64,000 bases of DNA from Geodermatophilus siccatus. Its GTDB lineage: Bacteria; Actinomycetota; Actinomycetes; Mycobacteriales; Geodermatophilaceae. The position numbers and the translations under genes were made by a program. The notes below the pieces were generated by a model that searched no databases, had not been told where the DNA came from, and saw only the letters and a list, made by a program, of their open reading frames with translations. Position 1 is the stretch's first letter, and every line of letters starts with the position of its first letter. Location of the stretch: positions 124,001-188,000 of the forward strand of contig NZ_FNHE01000009.1 of assembly GCF_900103785.1 (NCBI RefSeq), written 5' to 3'. Shown in pieces: positions 35,713 to 44,324 of this stretch.

Positions 35713-36423
35713 ATGGCGAACGACCGGGCAGTGGCTCCGCGTCCGTCGCGCTCGGCTGACGACCTGCGGGAGGACCCGCCTGCCCCCCGCTACTCGCAGG
35801 CTCGCAGCGGGACCCTGCAGGCGGGCCACGTGCGGCGCGGGTCGCGGCCCGTGCACCGCACCGGTGCAGCGCGCCGGCCGGCCGCCGTCCGCCCCGTCCC
35901 GGTGCCCGCGGCGCGCCCCCGGCCGCTGCCCCTGGCGCCGGCCCCCGCACCGGTCTGGACCGCGCCGGCCCCGGCTCCCGCGCCCCGCCGGGGCCTGCGG
36001 GCGCGGGTGCGCGGCCTGGTCCGCCGGCTCGCGCTCTGGGGCGCCGGCCCCGACGGCGCGCACCTCGCCTGGGGACGCCCGGCCGCGCCGGCCCCCCGCC
36101 CCGACGACCCGGTCGTGCTCACCGAGCTGCCGAACACCCCCACGGTCCAGCCCGCGGCGCCTTCCCCCGCCGCGGCGCTGTCCCCCGCCGCGGCGCTGTC
36201 CCCCGCCGCGGGGCTGTCCCCGGCCCGGGTCCCCCGGCCGGCCGCCCGCCCCCGCGTCCCGGTGGTCGCCCCGCTCGCCCGGCAGCTGCCGGCACCGCGG
36301 CCTGCCCCCGCACCGAGGACCGCGCAGGGAGGCCGCCCGCCGGCAGCCGCCCGGGCCTCCGCCCCGGCCCGGAGCCGGGGCGATCCGCGACCCCCTCCGG
36401 CCCGCGGGCAGCCACCCGGCTGA
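35713..36423 (+). CDS. Pro/Ala/Arg-rich low-complexity protein
   Basis: 236 residues from ATG 35713 (GAGGAGAACGTC upstream). Nearly everything is Pro, Ala and Arg; only about 95-125 (RRGLRARVRGLVRRLALWGAGPDGAHLAW) looks foldable, as an amphipathic basic helix. Residues about 150-170 are three copies of SPAAAL/SPAAGL from an 18-bp tandem repeat. Part of the N-terminus (codons 21-38) is encoded by a copy of the dispersed hairpin element, which is unusual inside a gene. A surface-exposed or disordered linker protein is possible, but the ORF could be partly spurious. Confidence 0.45.
   Translation: MANDRAVAPRPSRSADDLREDPPAPRYSQARSGTLQAGHVRRGSRPVHRTGAARRPAAVRPVPVPAARPRPLPLAPAPAPVWTAPAPAPAPRRGLRARVRGLVRRLALWGAGPDGAHLAWGRPAAPAPRPDDPVVLTELPNTPTVQPAAPSPAAALSPAAALSPAAGLSPARVPRPAARPRVPVVAPLARQLPAPRPAPAPRTAQGGRPPAAARASAPARSRGDPRPPPARGQPPG
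35775..35825 (+). repeat. Dispersed hairpin element, copy 4 (inside a coding frame)
   Basis: Arms CCCGCCTGC (35775-35783) and GCAGGCGGG (35817-35825), a perfect 9-bp stem, enclose CTCGCAGGCTCGCAGCGGGACC. This is the only copy not at a gene 3' end. It may be an insertion of the element, or evidence that the surrounding open frame begins further right. Confidence 0.5.
36163..36216 (+). repeat. 18-bp tandem repeat, three copies
   Basis: TCCCCCGCCGCGGCGCTG is repeated at 36163, 36181 and 36199; the third copy has GGGGCTG at the end. It encodes SPAAAL-SPAAAL-SPAAGL in the Pro-rich protein. Copy-number variation by slippage is expected. Confidence 0.85.
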
Positions 36424-36488
36424 GAAAAGACCCCGTCCTCCCCACCCCTCGCACGCTCGGGGCGGGACCCGAGACGGGGCCGCTCTCA
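36421..36488 (+). terminator. Dispersed hairpin element, copy 5
   Basis: Directly at the stop of the Pro-rich gene: TGAGA (36421-36425) pairs with TCTCA (36484-36488), and CCCCGTC (36431-36437) with GACGGGG (36473-36479). The loop carries CCCCTCGCACGCTCGGGGCGGG. Best-formed terminator-like copy of the family. Confidence 0.6.
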
Positions 36489-37151
36489 GGACGGACGCCG
36501 TCCCCCGCTCCGCCTCCCGGCACCGGCCGTCGCCCCCTCCGGCGGCCGCAGCCCGGTGGTCTCCGCTCCTCCCGACCGACCCCGCAACCGCTCCTGGCTG
36601 TCCCCTCCGACGGTGCTCCCCGTCGCCCCAGACGTCGCTGCTCCACCGGTACCCGCCTCGACCCCCCGCCGACTGCGCCCCCGAGCGCAGCGCGCGGACC
36701 CTCCAGGGAGGCGGCGACCGCAGCGCGGCACGGCTGGCCGGCGACGCGGTCCGTCCGACGGGACGACAGGTCCGCGCCGGTACCCGTCCCCCGGGTCTCT
36801 GACCGGCACCGACCTGGCCCGGCGCCGTGGCGGGCGGCGTGCCCGGCCGCAGCCGGCCCGGGAGTCGACCGCAGGAGACGACCCGCAGCCGGGAGCCGGT
36901 GCGCCGCAGGACGCGCTCGTCGCGCCGGACACCGCCGCTCCCCCCGCCGACGGCGGGCGCCCTCCCGGCCCGGGGCGCCCGCCGTCGGCGTCCGTGCCTC
37001 CCCACCGCCACCCGTGGCCCCTGGTCCGCGCAGGGCGCAGTTGTCACTTCCGGCACAAGGGGTGGCCGCGGTGGCTCCGGGCGTGAGACAAAGAGAGCAC
37101 CGCGCGTCCCGGGTGCTCCCACGGGGCTAGTGGACGACAGTCCTGACGTCC
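36489..37151. other. 660-base stretch without a convincing gene
   Basis: All six frames give Pro/Arg/Gly-rich translations without domains, start signals or normal codon position bias. The only structure I see is the 18-bp-stem hairpin at 36945-36990. It may be an eroded gene or a long 5' region of the phosphatase gene at 37152. Confidence 0.5.
36945..36990. terminator. Perfect 18-bp stem hairpin
   Basis: Left arm 36945-36962 (CGCCGACGGCGGGCGCCC) is exactly complementary to the right arm 36973-36990, with a 10-base loop TCCCGGCCCG. There is no T-run on either side. A strong bidirectional terminator or cruciform-forming site is likely. Confidence 0.6.
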
Positions 37152-39242
37152 GTGCCTGCCCCCGAGGATGCGAGTGAGTCGACCGTGAACCTGGATCGGA
37201 CGCCGGCGGAGACCGGGGATCCCGACCCGGAGGCCGCGGTCACCCGCCTGCGCTTCGACCTGGCCATCGACGCGGCCGGGATCGGCAGCTTCGACTGGGA
37301 CCTGGTGACCGGTCGGCTGGAGTGGGACGACCGGCTGCTGGAGATCTTCGGCTACGACCGGGCCAGCTGGCCGGGGACCATCGAGGCCTTCGTCGAGCGT
37401 CTCCACCCCGACGACGCGACCCGCACCCTCCAGGCGCTGCGGCACGCCATCGACACCCAGGGGGAGTACGACGCGGAGTTCCGGGTCGTCCTGCCCACCG
37501 GCGAGACGCGCTGGGTGCAGGGCCGGGGCCGGGCGCTGGCCGACGAGGCCGGGAAGTCCGTGCGCCTGCTGGGGGCGGGGTACGACACGACCGAGCACCG
37601 CCAGGCGGACGCCCGGGTGGCGCGGGTGCTCGAGTCGATGAACGCCGCGTTCTTCGCCCTCGACCGGGACTGGCGGTTCACCTACGTCAACGGCGAGGCC
37701 GAGCGGGTGCTGCAGCGCTCGCGCGGCGACCTGCTGGGCGGCGACATCTGGGCGCTGTTCCCCGCCGCCATGGGCAGCGACTTCGAGGCGCACTACCGCG
37801 GTGCGGCGGCCACCGGGCGCGAGCGGGTCTTCGAGGCCTACTACCCGGCGCCGCTGGACGCCTGGTACGAGGTCCGGGCGTGGCCGGGCCCCGACGGGCT
37901 GTCGGTCTACTTCCTCGACGTCACCGAGCGCCGGGCCGCCGAGGAGCGGGCCCGCGCCAGCGCCGCCCGGCTCGCCCTCATCGCCGAGGCCGGTGCGGTC
38001 ACCGGCGAGACGCTGGGCTCCGGTGCGGGGGAGGACGCCGCGCTGCAGCGGCTGGCCGAGGCCGTCGTCCCCGTGCTGGGGGACTGGGTGATCGTCAGCC
38101 TCGCCGGCGCCGACGGCCGGATGCGCGACGTCGGCAGCTGGCACGTCGACCCGGCGCAGCGGGCGACCGTCGCGCGCTACGCCGGGCTGCGCCTGGCGGC
38201 GCTGCCGCCGGACGCACCGATCATGCGGGCGCTGGCCTCGGGCCGGACGCTGACCGTCGCCGACGTCGGCGCGGCCGTCGGGCGCACCCTGCCCCCCGGC
38301 GAGGTCAGCGACGTCTTCTGGGCCCTCGACCCGCGGACGGCGGTGACGCTGCCGCTCGTCGCCCGTGGCCGCACCCTTGGCGCGCTGAGCACCTACCGCT
38401 CCGCCGGGCGGCCGGCCGCGGACGACGACGACGTCGCCACGGCCCAGGAGGTGGCGGCGCGCGTCGCGCTGGCGCTGGACAACGCCCGCCTCTACGAGCA
38501 GCAGCGCCGCCTGGCCGAGGGCTTGCAGCGCAGCCTGCTCAGCGCCCCGCCGGCGCCGGACGCCGCGGAGATCGTCGTCCGCTACCGGCCGGCGGTGGAG
38601 GTCGCCCAGGTCGGCGGCGACTGGTACGACGCGTTCGTCCAGCCCTCCGGGACGACGATGCTGGTGATCGGCGACGTCGTCGGCCACGACACCGAGGCCG
38701 CCGCGGCGATGGGGCAGCTGCGCGGGCTGCTGCGCGGCACCGCCTACCGCGACGGCGTCGGCCCGGCGCAGGTGCTCAGCGACCTCGACGCCGCCATGCA
38801 GGGGCTGGGCATGCGCACGATGGCGACCGCGGCGGTGGCGCGGGTCGAGCAGAGCCCCGAGCAGCGGGACGCCGGGCTGACCACGCTGCGCTGGTCGAAC
38901 GCCGGGCACCCGCCACCGCTGGTGCTGCACACCGACGGCCGGGTGGAGGCGCTCGCGGCCGAGCGGCCGGACCTGATGCTGGGCGTCGACCCGGCCACGT
39001 CGCGGTCGGAGAGCGTGCTGACCGTGCGCCGGGGGTCGACCCTGCTGCTCTACACCGACGGGCTGGTGGAGGGCCGCGACCTGCCGCTGGACGAGGGCAT
39101 CGGCCGGCTGAGCGCCGCGCTGGCCGAGCTCGGCGACCAGCCGCTGGAGCAGCTCTGCGACGCGGTCATCGAGCGGCTGCGCCCGGAGCGGCTGCAGGAC
39201 GACATCGCGCTGGTCGCCATCCGGCTGCACCCGCAGGGCTGA
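37152..39242 (+). CDS. PAS-PAS-GAF-SpoIIE (PP2C-type) phosphatase
   Basis: 696 residues from GTG 37152. PAS domain 1 (about 30-145; GIGSFDWDLVTGRLEWDDRLLEIFGYD), PAS domain 2 (about 155-265; FALDRDWRFTYVNGEAERVL), GAF (about 285-440), then a SpoIIE/RsbU phosphatase domain (about 465-690). The last has metal-binding GGDWYDAF, GDVVGHDTEAAAAMGQLR, NAGHPPPLV, LLLYTDGLVEGRD and DDIALVAIRL. It should dephosphorylate an anti-anti-sigma (STAS) protein and so release a sigma factor. The HATPase proteins at 31.6 and 44.3 kb are candidate opposing kinases. No transmembrane helix. Confidence 0.93.
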   Translation: MPAPEDASESTVNLDRTPAETGDPDPEAAVTRLRFDLAIDAAGIGSFDWDLVTGRLEWDDRLLEIFGYDRASWPGTIEAFVERLHPDDATRTLQALRHAIDTQGEYDAEFRVVLPTGETRWVQGRGRALADEAGKSVRLLGAGYDTTEHRQADARVARVLESMNAAFFALDRDWRFTYVNGEAERVLQRSRGDLLGGDIWALFPAAMGSDFEAHYRGAAATGRERVFEAYYPAPLDAWYEVRAWPGPDGLSVYFLDVTERRAAEERARASAARLALIAEAGAVTGETLGSGAGEDAALQRLAEAVVPVLGDWVIVSLAGADGRMRDVGSWHVDPAQRATVARYAGLRLAALPPDAPIMRALASGRTLTVADVGAAVGRTLPPGEVSDVFWALDPRTAVTLPLVARGRTLGALSTYRSAGRPAADDDDVATAQEVAARVALALDNARLYEQQRRLAEGLQRSLLSAPPAPDAAEIVVRYRPAVEVAQVGGDWYDAFVQPSGTTMLVIGDVVGHDTEAAAAMGQLRGLLRGTAYRDGVGPAQVLSDLDAAMQGLGMRTMATAAVARVEQSPEQRDAGLTTLRWSNAGHPPPLVLHTDGRVEALAAERPDLMLGVDPATSRSESVLTVRRGSTLLLYTDGLVEGRDLPLDEGIGRLSAALAELGDQPLEQLCDAVIERLRPERLQDDIALVAIRLHPQG

Positions 39243-39445
39243 GCCGGTCGGTCCGGCTCGGGCTGTCGTCCGTGGTGTGCGCGAGCGGCGCATCCCGGCC
39301 GCCCGACGCGCCGCAGGCGCACACCGCTCCACCCAGATGAGATCGGCGCAGGCCGGGAGCGCACTCCACAGGTTCCGATCGCCGGCCCGTGCACGCGCGG
39401 CCGACCGCCCGCACCCCGCGTGCACCGAGCTGTGCACAGCCCGCT

Positions 39446-39466
39446 TAATGCGAATGATTCTCGTTA
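39446..39466 (+). promoter_or_regulatory. Zur-like zinc box ahead of aztD-aztC
   Basis: A 21-bp imperfect palindrome with arms TAATGCGAAT and ATTCTCGTTA around a central G; 8 of 10 arm positions are complementary. It resembles actinobacterial Zur sites of the TGAAAATCATTTTCA type and is strikingly AT-rich against its surroundings. It lies 70 bases before the aztD start, overlapping the likely promoter. Zinc-dependent repression is inferred and agrees with the genes downstream. Confidence 0.7.
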
Positions 39467-39536
39467 TTGCTAGCGTCTCGGCGACCCCCTCTCCCTCCCG
39501 GAAGGAGTGGGCGGGCCGGACCCGCCCGTACCGACG

Positions 39537-40796
39537 ATGCCGCGCACCCCCGTGTCCCACCGTCCCCTCGCCGCCGGCCTGGCCCTGCCACTGCTGCTCA
39601 CCGCCTGTGCGTCCGGGACGGGCGGCCCCTCCGCCGCGACCGCCGGGACCCCGGCTGCCGAGCCGGCACCCCCCTCCGACGTGCAGGAGGTGGCCGCGAG
39701 CACCCCGCGGCTGGCGCTCACGCACGACGGGGGAGTGCGGGTCCTCGACGCGACCACGCTCGAGACCGTCGCCGACCTGCCGCTCGACGGCTTCAACCGG
39801 CTCAACGGCGCCGGAGACGGCCGCCACCTGCTGGTGAGCACGCAGGGCGGCTTCCGCGTCCTGGACGCCGGTACGTGGACCGAGCCGCACGGCGACCACG
39901 GCCACCACTACACGTCCTCCCCTCGGCTCACCGACGTGCTCCACCCGGCTGAGGAACCCGGGCACGTCGTCGCACACGACGGGCGCACCGCCCTGTTCGA
40001 CGACGGCACCGGCGAGGTCGTCGTCCTCGACAGCGACGCGGTCGCCGACGGTCCGGACGGCGCCCGGCGGCTGACCACGCCCTCGCCGCACCACGGCGTG
40101 GCGGTGGCGCTGGCCGACGGCACCCTGGTCGTGTCCGAGGGCACCGAGGACGAGCGCACCGGCATCCGCGTGCTCGACGCCGCCGGGGAGGAGATCGCGT
40201 CGTCCGACGGCTGCCCGGGCGTGCACGGCGAGGCGGTCGCCGCCGACGACGCCGTGGTCATCGGCTGCGAGGACGGGGCGCTCGTCCACGCCGACGGGCA
40301 GATCCGGGAGGTGCAGAGCCCCGACGCCTACGGCCGCATCGGCAACCAGGCCGGCAGCGAGGCCTCCCCGGTGGTGCTCGGCGACTACAAGACCGACCCC
40401 GACGCCGAGCTCGAGCGCCCGACCCGGGTCGCGCTGGTCGACACCCGGACGGCGCAGCTGCGGCTGGTCGACCTGCCCGCGTCCTACTCGTTCCGCTCCC
40501 TCGGTCGCGGCGAGGACGGCGAGGCGCTGGTGCTCGGCACGGACGGCGCGCTCCACGTCATCGACCCCGAGACCGGCGCCCTCGAGCGCTCGGTCCCGGT
40601 GGTCGCGCCGTGGGAGGAGCCGCTGGAGTGGCAGCAGCCGCGCCCGGCGCTGCACGTGCTCGACGGCACCGCCTACGTCACCGAGCCGGCGACCCGTGAG
40701 GTCCACGCGGTCGACGTGGTGACCGGCGAGGTGTGGCGGTCCGCCGACGTCGGCGTCCTGCCCGACGAGCTCGCCGGCGTGACCGGCGACGAGTGA
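39537..40796 (+). CDS. aztD: AztD-like periplasmic zinc metallochaperone (lipoprotein)
   Basis: 419 residues from ATG 39537, giving a lipoprotein signal ending LTAC (Cys24). GTG 39507 is possible but sits inside the GAAGGAG ribosome site. A small hairpin between that site and the ATG could bring them together. The rest is a seven-bladed beta-propeller pattern (repeated VLDA, HLLVSTQGGFRVLD). The His-rich EPHGDHGHHYTSSP loop matches the zinc loop of AztD, and a Cys pair sits in DGCPGV and IGCEDG. AztD passes zinc to the solute-binding protein AztC, whose gene follows 32 bases later. The Zur-like box is upstream. Confidence 0.85.
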   Translation: MPRTPVSHRPLAAGLALPLLLTACASGTGGPSAATAGTPAAEPAPPSDVQEVAASTPRLALTHDGGVRVLDATTLETVADLPLDGFNRLNGAGDGRHLLVSTQGGFRVLDAGTWTEPHGDHGHHYTSSPRLTDVLHPAEEPGHVVAHDGRTALFDDGTGEVVVLDSDAVADGPDGARRLTTPSPHHGVAVALADGTLVVSEGTEDERTGIRVLDAAGEEIASSDGCPGVHGEAVAADDAVVIGCEDGALVHADGQIREVQSPDAYGRIGNQAGSEASPVVLGDYKTDPDAELERPTRVALVDTRTAQLRLVDLPASYSFRSLGRGEDGEALVLGTDGALHVIDPETGALERSVPVVAPWEEPLEWQQPRPALHVLDGTAYVTEPATREVHAVDVVTGEVWRSADVGVLPDELAGVTGDE

Positions 40797-40828
40797 GCCC
40801 CGCGCCCGCCTCTCCAGGAGGAGGTCCC

Positions 40829-41755
40829 GTGACCGCCCGTCCCGCTCCGGTCCTGCGCTGCTGGACCACCGCCTGCTGCGCTGTGCTCGCGACCGTCGCG
40901 TGCTCCGGGGACCCCGGTGCGGACACCGCCGGAGTGGAGGTCGTCGCCTCCGGCTACCCGCTGGAGTACGTCGCCGAGCGGGTCGGGCAGGGGCACGTCA
41001 CGGTCGAGGGACTGGTACCGCCCGGCGGCGACAGCCACCAGGTCGAGCTCACCCCCCGACAGGTCGGCCGGCTCGGGGAGGTCGACGTCGTCGTGCACCT
41101 CTCCGGCCTGCAGCCGTCCACCGACGCAGCGCTGGAGCAGCACGGCCCCGCACGCGTGGTCGACGCCGCCGACGTCGTCGACCTCGGCGTGGCGCCCGGC
41201 CGACCGGCCGGCGCCGCGCGCGCGGAGGCGCCGGACCCGCACTTCTGGCTCGATCCCACGCGTCTGGCGGCGGTCGCCCGCGCCGTCTCCGACGAGTTCG
41301 CGGCGGTCGACCCCGAGCACGCCGGGGACTACGCCGCGGCGGCAGCGGCCCTGGGGACCGAGCTCGCCGAGTTGGACTCGGCGTACCAGGAGGGGTTGGC
41401 CGGCTGTCGGGGACGCACCCTGGTGACCTCGCACGAGGCCTTCGGCTACCTCGCGGAGCGCTACGGCCTGGTGCAGGTGGGGATCGCCGGCCTCGATCCC
41501 GCGGTCGAGCCCTCACCTGCCCGGTTGCGCGACGTCGTCGAGGTGGTGGAGGGCCGCGACGTGCGGACGGTGTTCTTCGAGGTGTCCACCGGTCCCGGCC
41601 TGGCCCGCGCCCTCGCCGAGGACCTCGGCCTGCGCACCGGGGTGCTCGACCCGGTGGAGCGCGCCCCGGCGGCGGGCGAGGACTACTCGAGCACCATGCG
41701 GGCCAACCTGCGGGCGCTGCAGCAGGGGCTGGACTGCCTACCCGCCGGCGGCTGA
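40829..41755 (+). CDS. aztC: AztC/ZnuA-like zinc ABC transporter solute-binding lipoprotein
   Basis: 308 residues, GTG 40829 with CAGGAGGAGG upstream. Lipobox TVAC (Cys25). Cluster A-I fold with the AztC ligand set readable: His70 in GGDSHQVEL, His138 in DPHFWLDP, His202 in SHEAFGYLA and Asp285 in EDYSSTM. It captures zinc for an ABC importer. The membrane (AztB) and ATPase (AztA) partners are absent on both sides; the next gene is a GH65 enzyme on the other strand. Expression with aztD under zinc control is likely. Confidence 0.92.
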   Translation: MTARPAPVLRCWTTACCAVLATVACSGDPGADTAGVEVVASGYPLEYVAERVGQGHVTVEGLVPPGGDSHQVELTPRQVGRLGEVDVVVHLSGLQPSTDAALEQHGPARVVDAADVVDLGVAPGRPAGAARAEAPDPHFWLDPTRLAAVARAVSDEFAAVDPEHAGDYAAAAAALGTELAELDSAYQEGLAGCRGRTLVTSHEAFGYLAERYGLVQVGIAGLDPAVEPSPARLRDVVEVVEGRDVRTVFFEVSTGPGLARALAEDLGLRTGVLDPVERAPAAGEDYSSTMRANLRALQQGLDCLPAGG

Positions 41756-41801
41756 CGACAGCGGTCCGGGCCGGAGGAGCGCCCGCGGTCGAGGCGGACC
41801 C

Positions 41802-44135
41802 TCACGTGCGTGGTTCGCGGCCGACCGGCTGCCTCGGCTCGTCGAGCAACGGGGTGGGGGCACGGAGCGGCACGGAGACGGGGGCGGCGGCCGTGACCGA
41901 CAGCCGGGCGCCGTCCACGACGACGGTCACCGGCTCCTCGCCGCGCACCAGCGTGACCGTGGTGCCCCTCCGCGTCGTCTCCACGCGCAGCAGCCGGCCG
42001 CGCCAGGTGAGGGAGTAGGCGGTGCGCGAGAGCGACGACGGCAGCAGCGGCGCGAGCTCGAGGTCCTCGTGGTCCTCCCGCAGGCCGCCGAGACCGGCGA
42101 CGAACGCCAGCCACGCCCCGCCCACGGCGGCCAGGTGCAGGCCGTTCGAGGTGTCGCCCCGGACGTCGCGCAGGTCCACGAGGGCCGCCTCCCGCAGGTA
42201 GCGCAGGGCGAGGTCGGGGTGCTGGGCCTGGGCGCACACGACGGCCTGGACGGCGGCCGAGAGCGAGGAGTCCCGGACGGTGCGCGCCTCGTAGTAGTCG
42301 ACGTCGCGCGCCACCTCCTCGGCCGTGAACTCGTCGCGGCACCACCACAGCGCCTGGACCAGGTCGGCCTGCTTGAGCACCTGCCGCCGGTAGAAGTCGG
42401 CGTAGTGGTGGTGCTCCTGCACCGGGTAGTGGTCGCGCTCGTCCTCGAAGGGCCACTCCCGGTAGGTCGTGAAGTTGTCGTTCGTCGGGTGCACGCGCAG
42501 GCGCTCGTCCCACGGGACGTGCACGGCATCCGCCGCGGACCGCCAGGCGGCGGTCTCGGCGTCGTCCACGCCCAGCTCCGACGCGCGCTCCGGCAGCCTC
42601 TCGCACGCATCGGCGGCCCACCGGAGGTTGCGCCGGGCCATGAGGTTGGTGAAGACGTTGTCGTCGACGACCCCCGTGTACTCGTCCGGCCCGGTCATGC
42701 CGAACAGGTGCCAGGCGCCGGCCGCGTCCTCGTGGCCCGCCGAGACCCACGACCGCGCCGTCTCGACGAGCACCGCGAGACCCCCGAGGGAGTCGAGGTC
42801 CCTGCCGGTGACGTTCTGGTGGAGCCAGAAGGCGCGGGCGATGTCGGCGTTGACGTGCATCGCGGCCGTGCTCGCCGGCCAGTACGCGGAGACCTCGCGG
42901 CCGCTGATCGTGCGCCACGCGAAGCACGCGCCCGCCAGACCCAGGGTCCGGGCCCGCTCCCGCGCGAGGTCGAGCGTGGCGGCGCGCCACCGCAGCAGCC
43001 GTGCCGCCGCGTCCGGGCGGAGCAGCGTGAGGGCGGGCACGACGAACCCCTCGACGTCCCAGAAGGTGTGGCCGCTGTACCCGATCCCGGTCAGTCCCTT
43101 GGCGCCGACGGGAGCACCCGAGATGCAGGCGGCGGAGGAGAACAGCTGGAAGACGGTGTAGCGCAGCGCCTGCTGCAGCTCGGGGTCGCCGTCGACCTCG
43201 ACGTCCGCCGTCGCCCACAGCTCGTCGAGCGCGGCCCGCTGGCCGGCGAGCAGACCCTCCCACCCGAGGTCGAAGGCGGAGCTCACGGCCGCCGACGCCT
43301 CGGCGAGGACGGAGTCGGACCCGGCGTCGTGCGACCAGCTGTACCCGACGACCTTGACGACCGTGACGCCCTCGCCGGGGCGCAGGTCGGCGGCGACCGT
43401 CGTGACGACGTGCTGCTCGTCGACGCGCGTGGTCACCCGGCCGCCGTCGACCTCGTGACCGACCGCGGCCGCGACCGTGATGCCCGACCGGCGGGTCCGT
43501 TCCACGAGGGCGCCACCGCTCGCGTTGCCGATCTGGGCGCGCGGCTCGAAGGCCTCGTCCAGGCACTCCGCGACGCGCGGGTCGTCGTTGTCCACGCCCG
43601 CGGGTGTGACCTCGCCGGCGGCCAGCTCGGACCGGACGACGACGTGCGCGGGCCCGTCCAGGACGCGGACCTCGTACCGCACCGCGCAGACCGACCGCTC
43701 GACCAGGGAGACCAGCCGCCGCGAGGACACCTCCACCGACGTGCCCGTCGGCGTCGTCCAGCGCACGCGGCGGTCGAGCGTGCCGGCGCGCAGGTCCAGC
43801 GTGCGTTCGTGGACGTCCAGCCGGAACTCGCGCATGTCGAGCGGGACCCCGTCGACCAGCAGGCGCAGCGGCGTGCCGTCGGCGACGGTGAGCATCGCCT
43901 GCCCCTCCCCGGGCTGCCCGTAGCCGCCCTCGGGATAGGACAGCGGGTGCGTCTCGTAGACCCCGGAGAGGTAGGTGCCGCGCATGCCGAAGGGCTCGAC
44001 CTCGTCGAGCGTCCCCCGGACCCCGACGTAGCCGTTCGCGAGACCGAAGAGCGACTCGGCGACGCCGAGCGTCTCGGGATCTACGTGCGGCTCGCGGACC
44101 AGCCACGGGTCGGTGTCGAGGGTCGGGGCGCTCAC
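41802..44135 (-). CDS. Glycoside hydrolase family 65 (maltose/kojibiose/trehalose phosphorylase-type)
   Basis: 777 residues, normal for GH65. N-terminal super-sandwich (ESLFGLANGYVGVRGTLDE), then the (alpha/alpha)6 barrel with FWDVEGFVVP, and MTGPDEYTGVVDDNVFTN, in which Glu485 fits the general acid. KQADLVQALWW follows, and a C-terminal beta domain ends the protein. GH65 enzymes mostly phosphorolyse alpha-glucosides such as maltose, trehalose or kojibiose; some hydrolyse trehalose. The usual beta-phosphoglucomutase partner is absent, so the substrate stays open. It converges on aztC with 46 bases between stops. Confidence 0.92.
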   Translation of the reverse strand: MSAPTLDTDPWLVREPHVDPETLGVAESLFGLANGYVGVRGTLDEVEPFGMRGTYLSGVYETHPLSYPEGGYGQPGEGQAMLTVADGTPLRLLVDGVPLDMREFRLDVHERTLDLRAGTLDRRVRWTTPTGTSVEVSSRRLVSLVERSVCAVRYEVRVLDGPAHVVVRSELAAGEVTPAGVDNDDPRVAECLDEAFEPRAQIGNASGGALVERTRRSGITVAAAVGHEVDGGRVTTRVDEQHVVTTVAADLRPGEGVTVVKVVGYSWSHDAGSDSVLAEASAAVSSAFDLGWEGLLAGQRAALDELWATADVEVDGDPELQQALRYTVFQLFSSAACISGAPVGAKGLTGIGYSGHTFWDVEGFVVPALTLLRPDAAARLLRWRAATLDLARERARTLGLAGACFAWRTISGREVSAYWPASTAAMHVNADIARAFWLHQNVTGRDLDSLGGLAVLVETARSWVSAGHEDAAGAWHLFGMTGPDEYTGVVDDNVFTNLMARRNLRWAADACERLPERASELGVDDAETAAWRSAADAVHVPWDERLRVHPTNDNFTTYREWPFEDERDHYPVQEHHHYADFYRRQVLKQADLVQALWWCRDEFTAEEVARDVDYYEARTVRDSSLSAAVQAVVCAQAQHPDLALRYLREAALVDLRDVRGDTSNGLHLAAVGGAWLAFVAGLGGLREDHEDLELAPLLPSSLSRTAYSLTWRGRLLRVETTRRGTTVTLVRGEEPVTVVVDGARLSVTAAAPVSVPLRAPTPLLDEPRQPVGREPRT

Positions 44136-44302
44136 GTGCGGTCCTCGTCTGCGTCGTCCGGGAACGGGACGGACGCACGGGGCCGGCGTCCCGCCTCCTG
44201 TCCTACCGGTCGGCGCACCCGGGCGCGATCCGGGACGGCGGGGTCCGGGCCGGGACGCGGGCAGCGGCTCAGGTCGGGTCGGGGACGGCTCCTGGCCGCG
44301 GT

Positions 44303-44320
44303 GCGGTCCGGTGGGACCGC
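44303..44320 (-). terminator. Conserved 3' hairpin of HATPase gene, copy 2
   Basis: GCGGTCC-GGTG-GGACCGC, a 7-bp stem with a 4-base loop, 4 bases beyond the stop of the second HATPase gene. The flanks CCTGGCCGCGGT and GATGTCAC are shared with the 31.59 kb copy. The pair that is A-T there is G-C here, so pairing was kept. Confidence 0.5.
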
Positions 44321-44324
44321 GATG

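Noticed and set aside
36556..37086. 176-codon Pro/Arg-rich frame in the gene-free stretch
   Set aside because: No ribosome site, no domain, and amino-acid use like out-of-frame sequence; it also runs through the 18-bp hairpin.
37044..40706. 1,220-codon minus-strand open frame opposite the SpoIIE-type phosphatase and aztD
   Set aside because: No domain pattern; the opposite strand holds clear PAS, GAF, phosphatase and AztD motifs.
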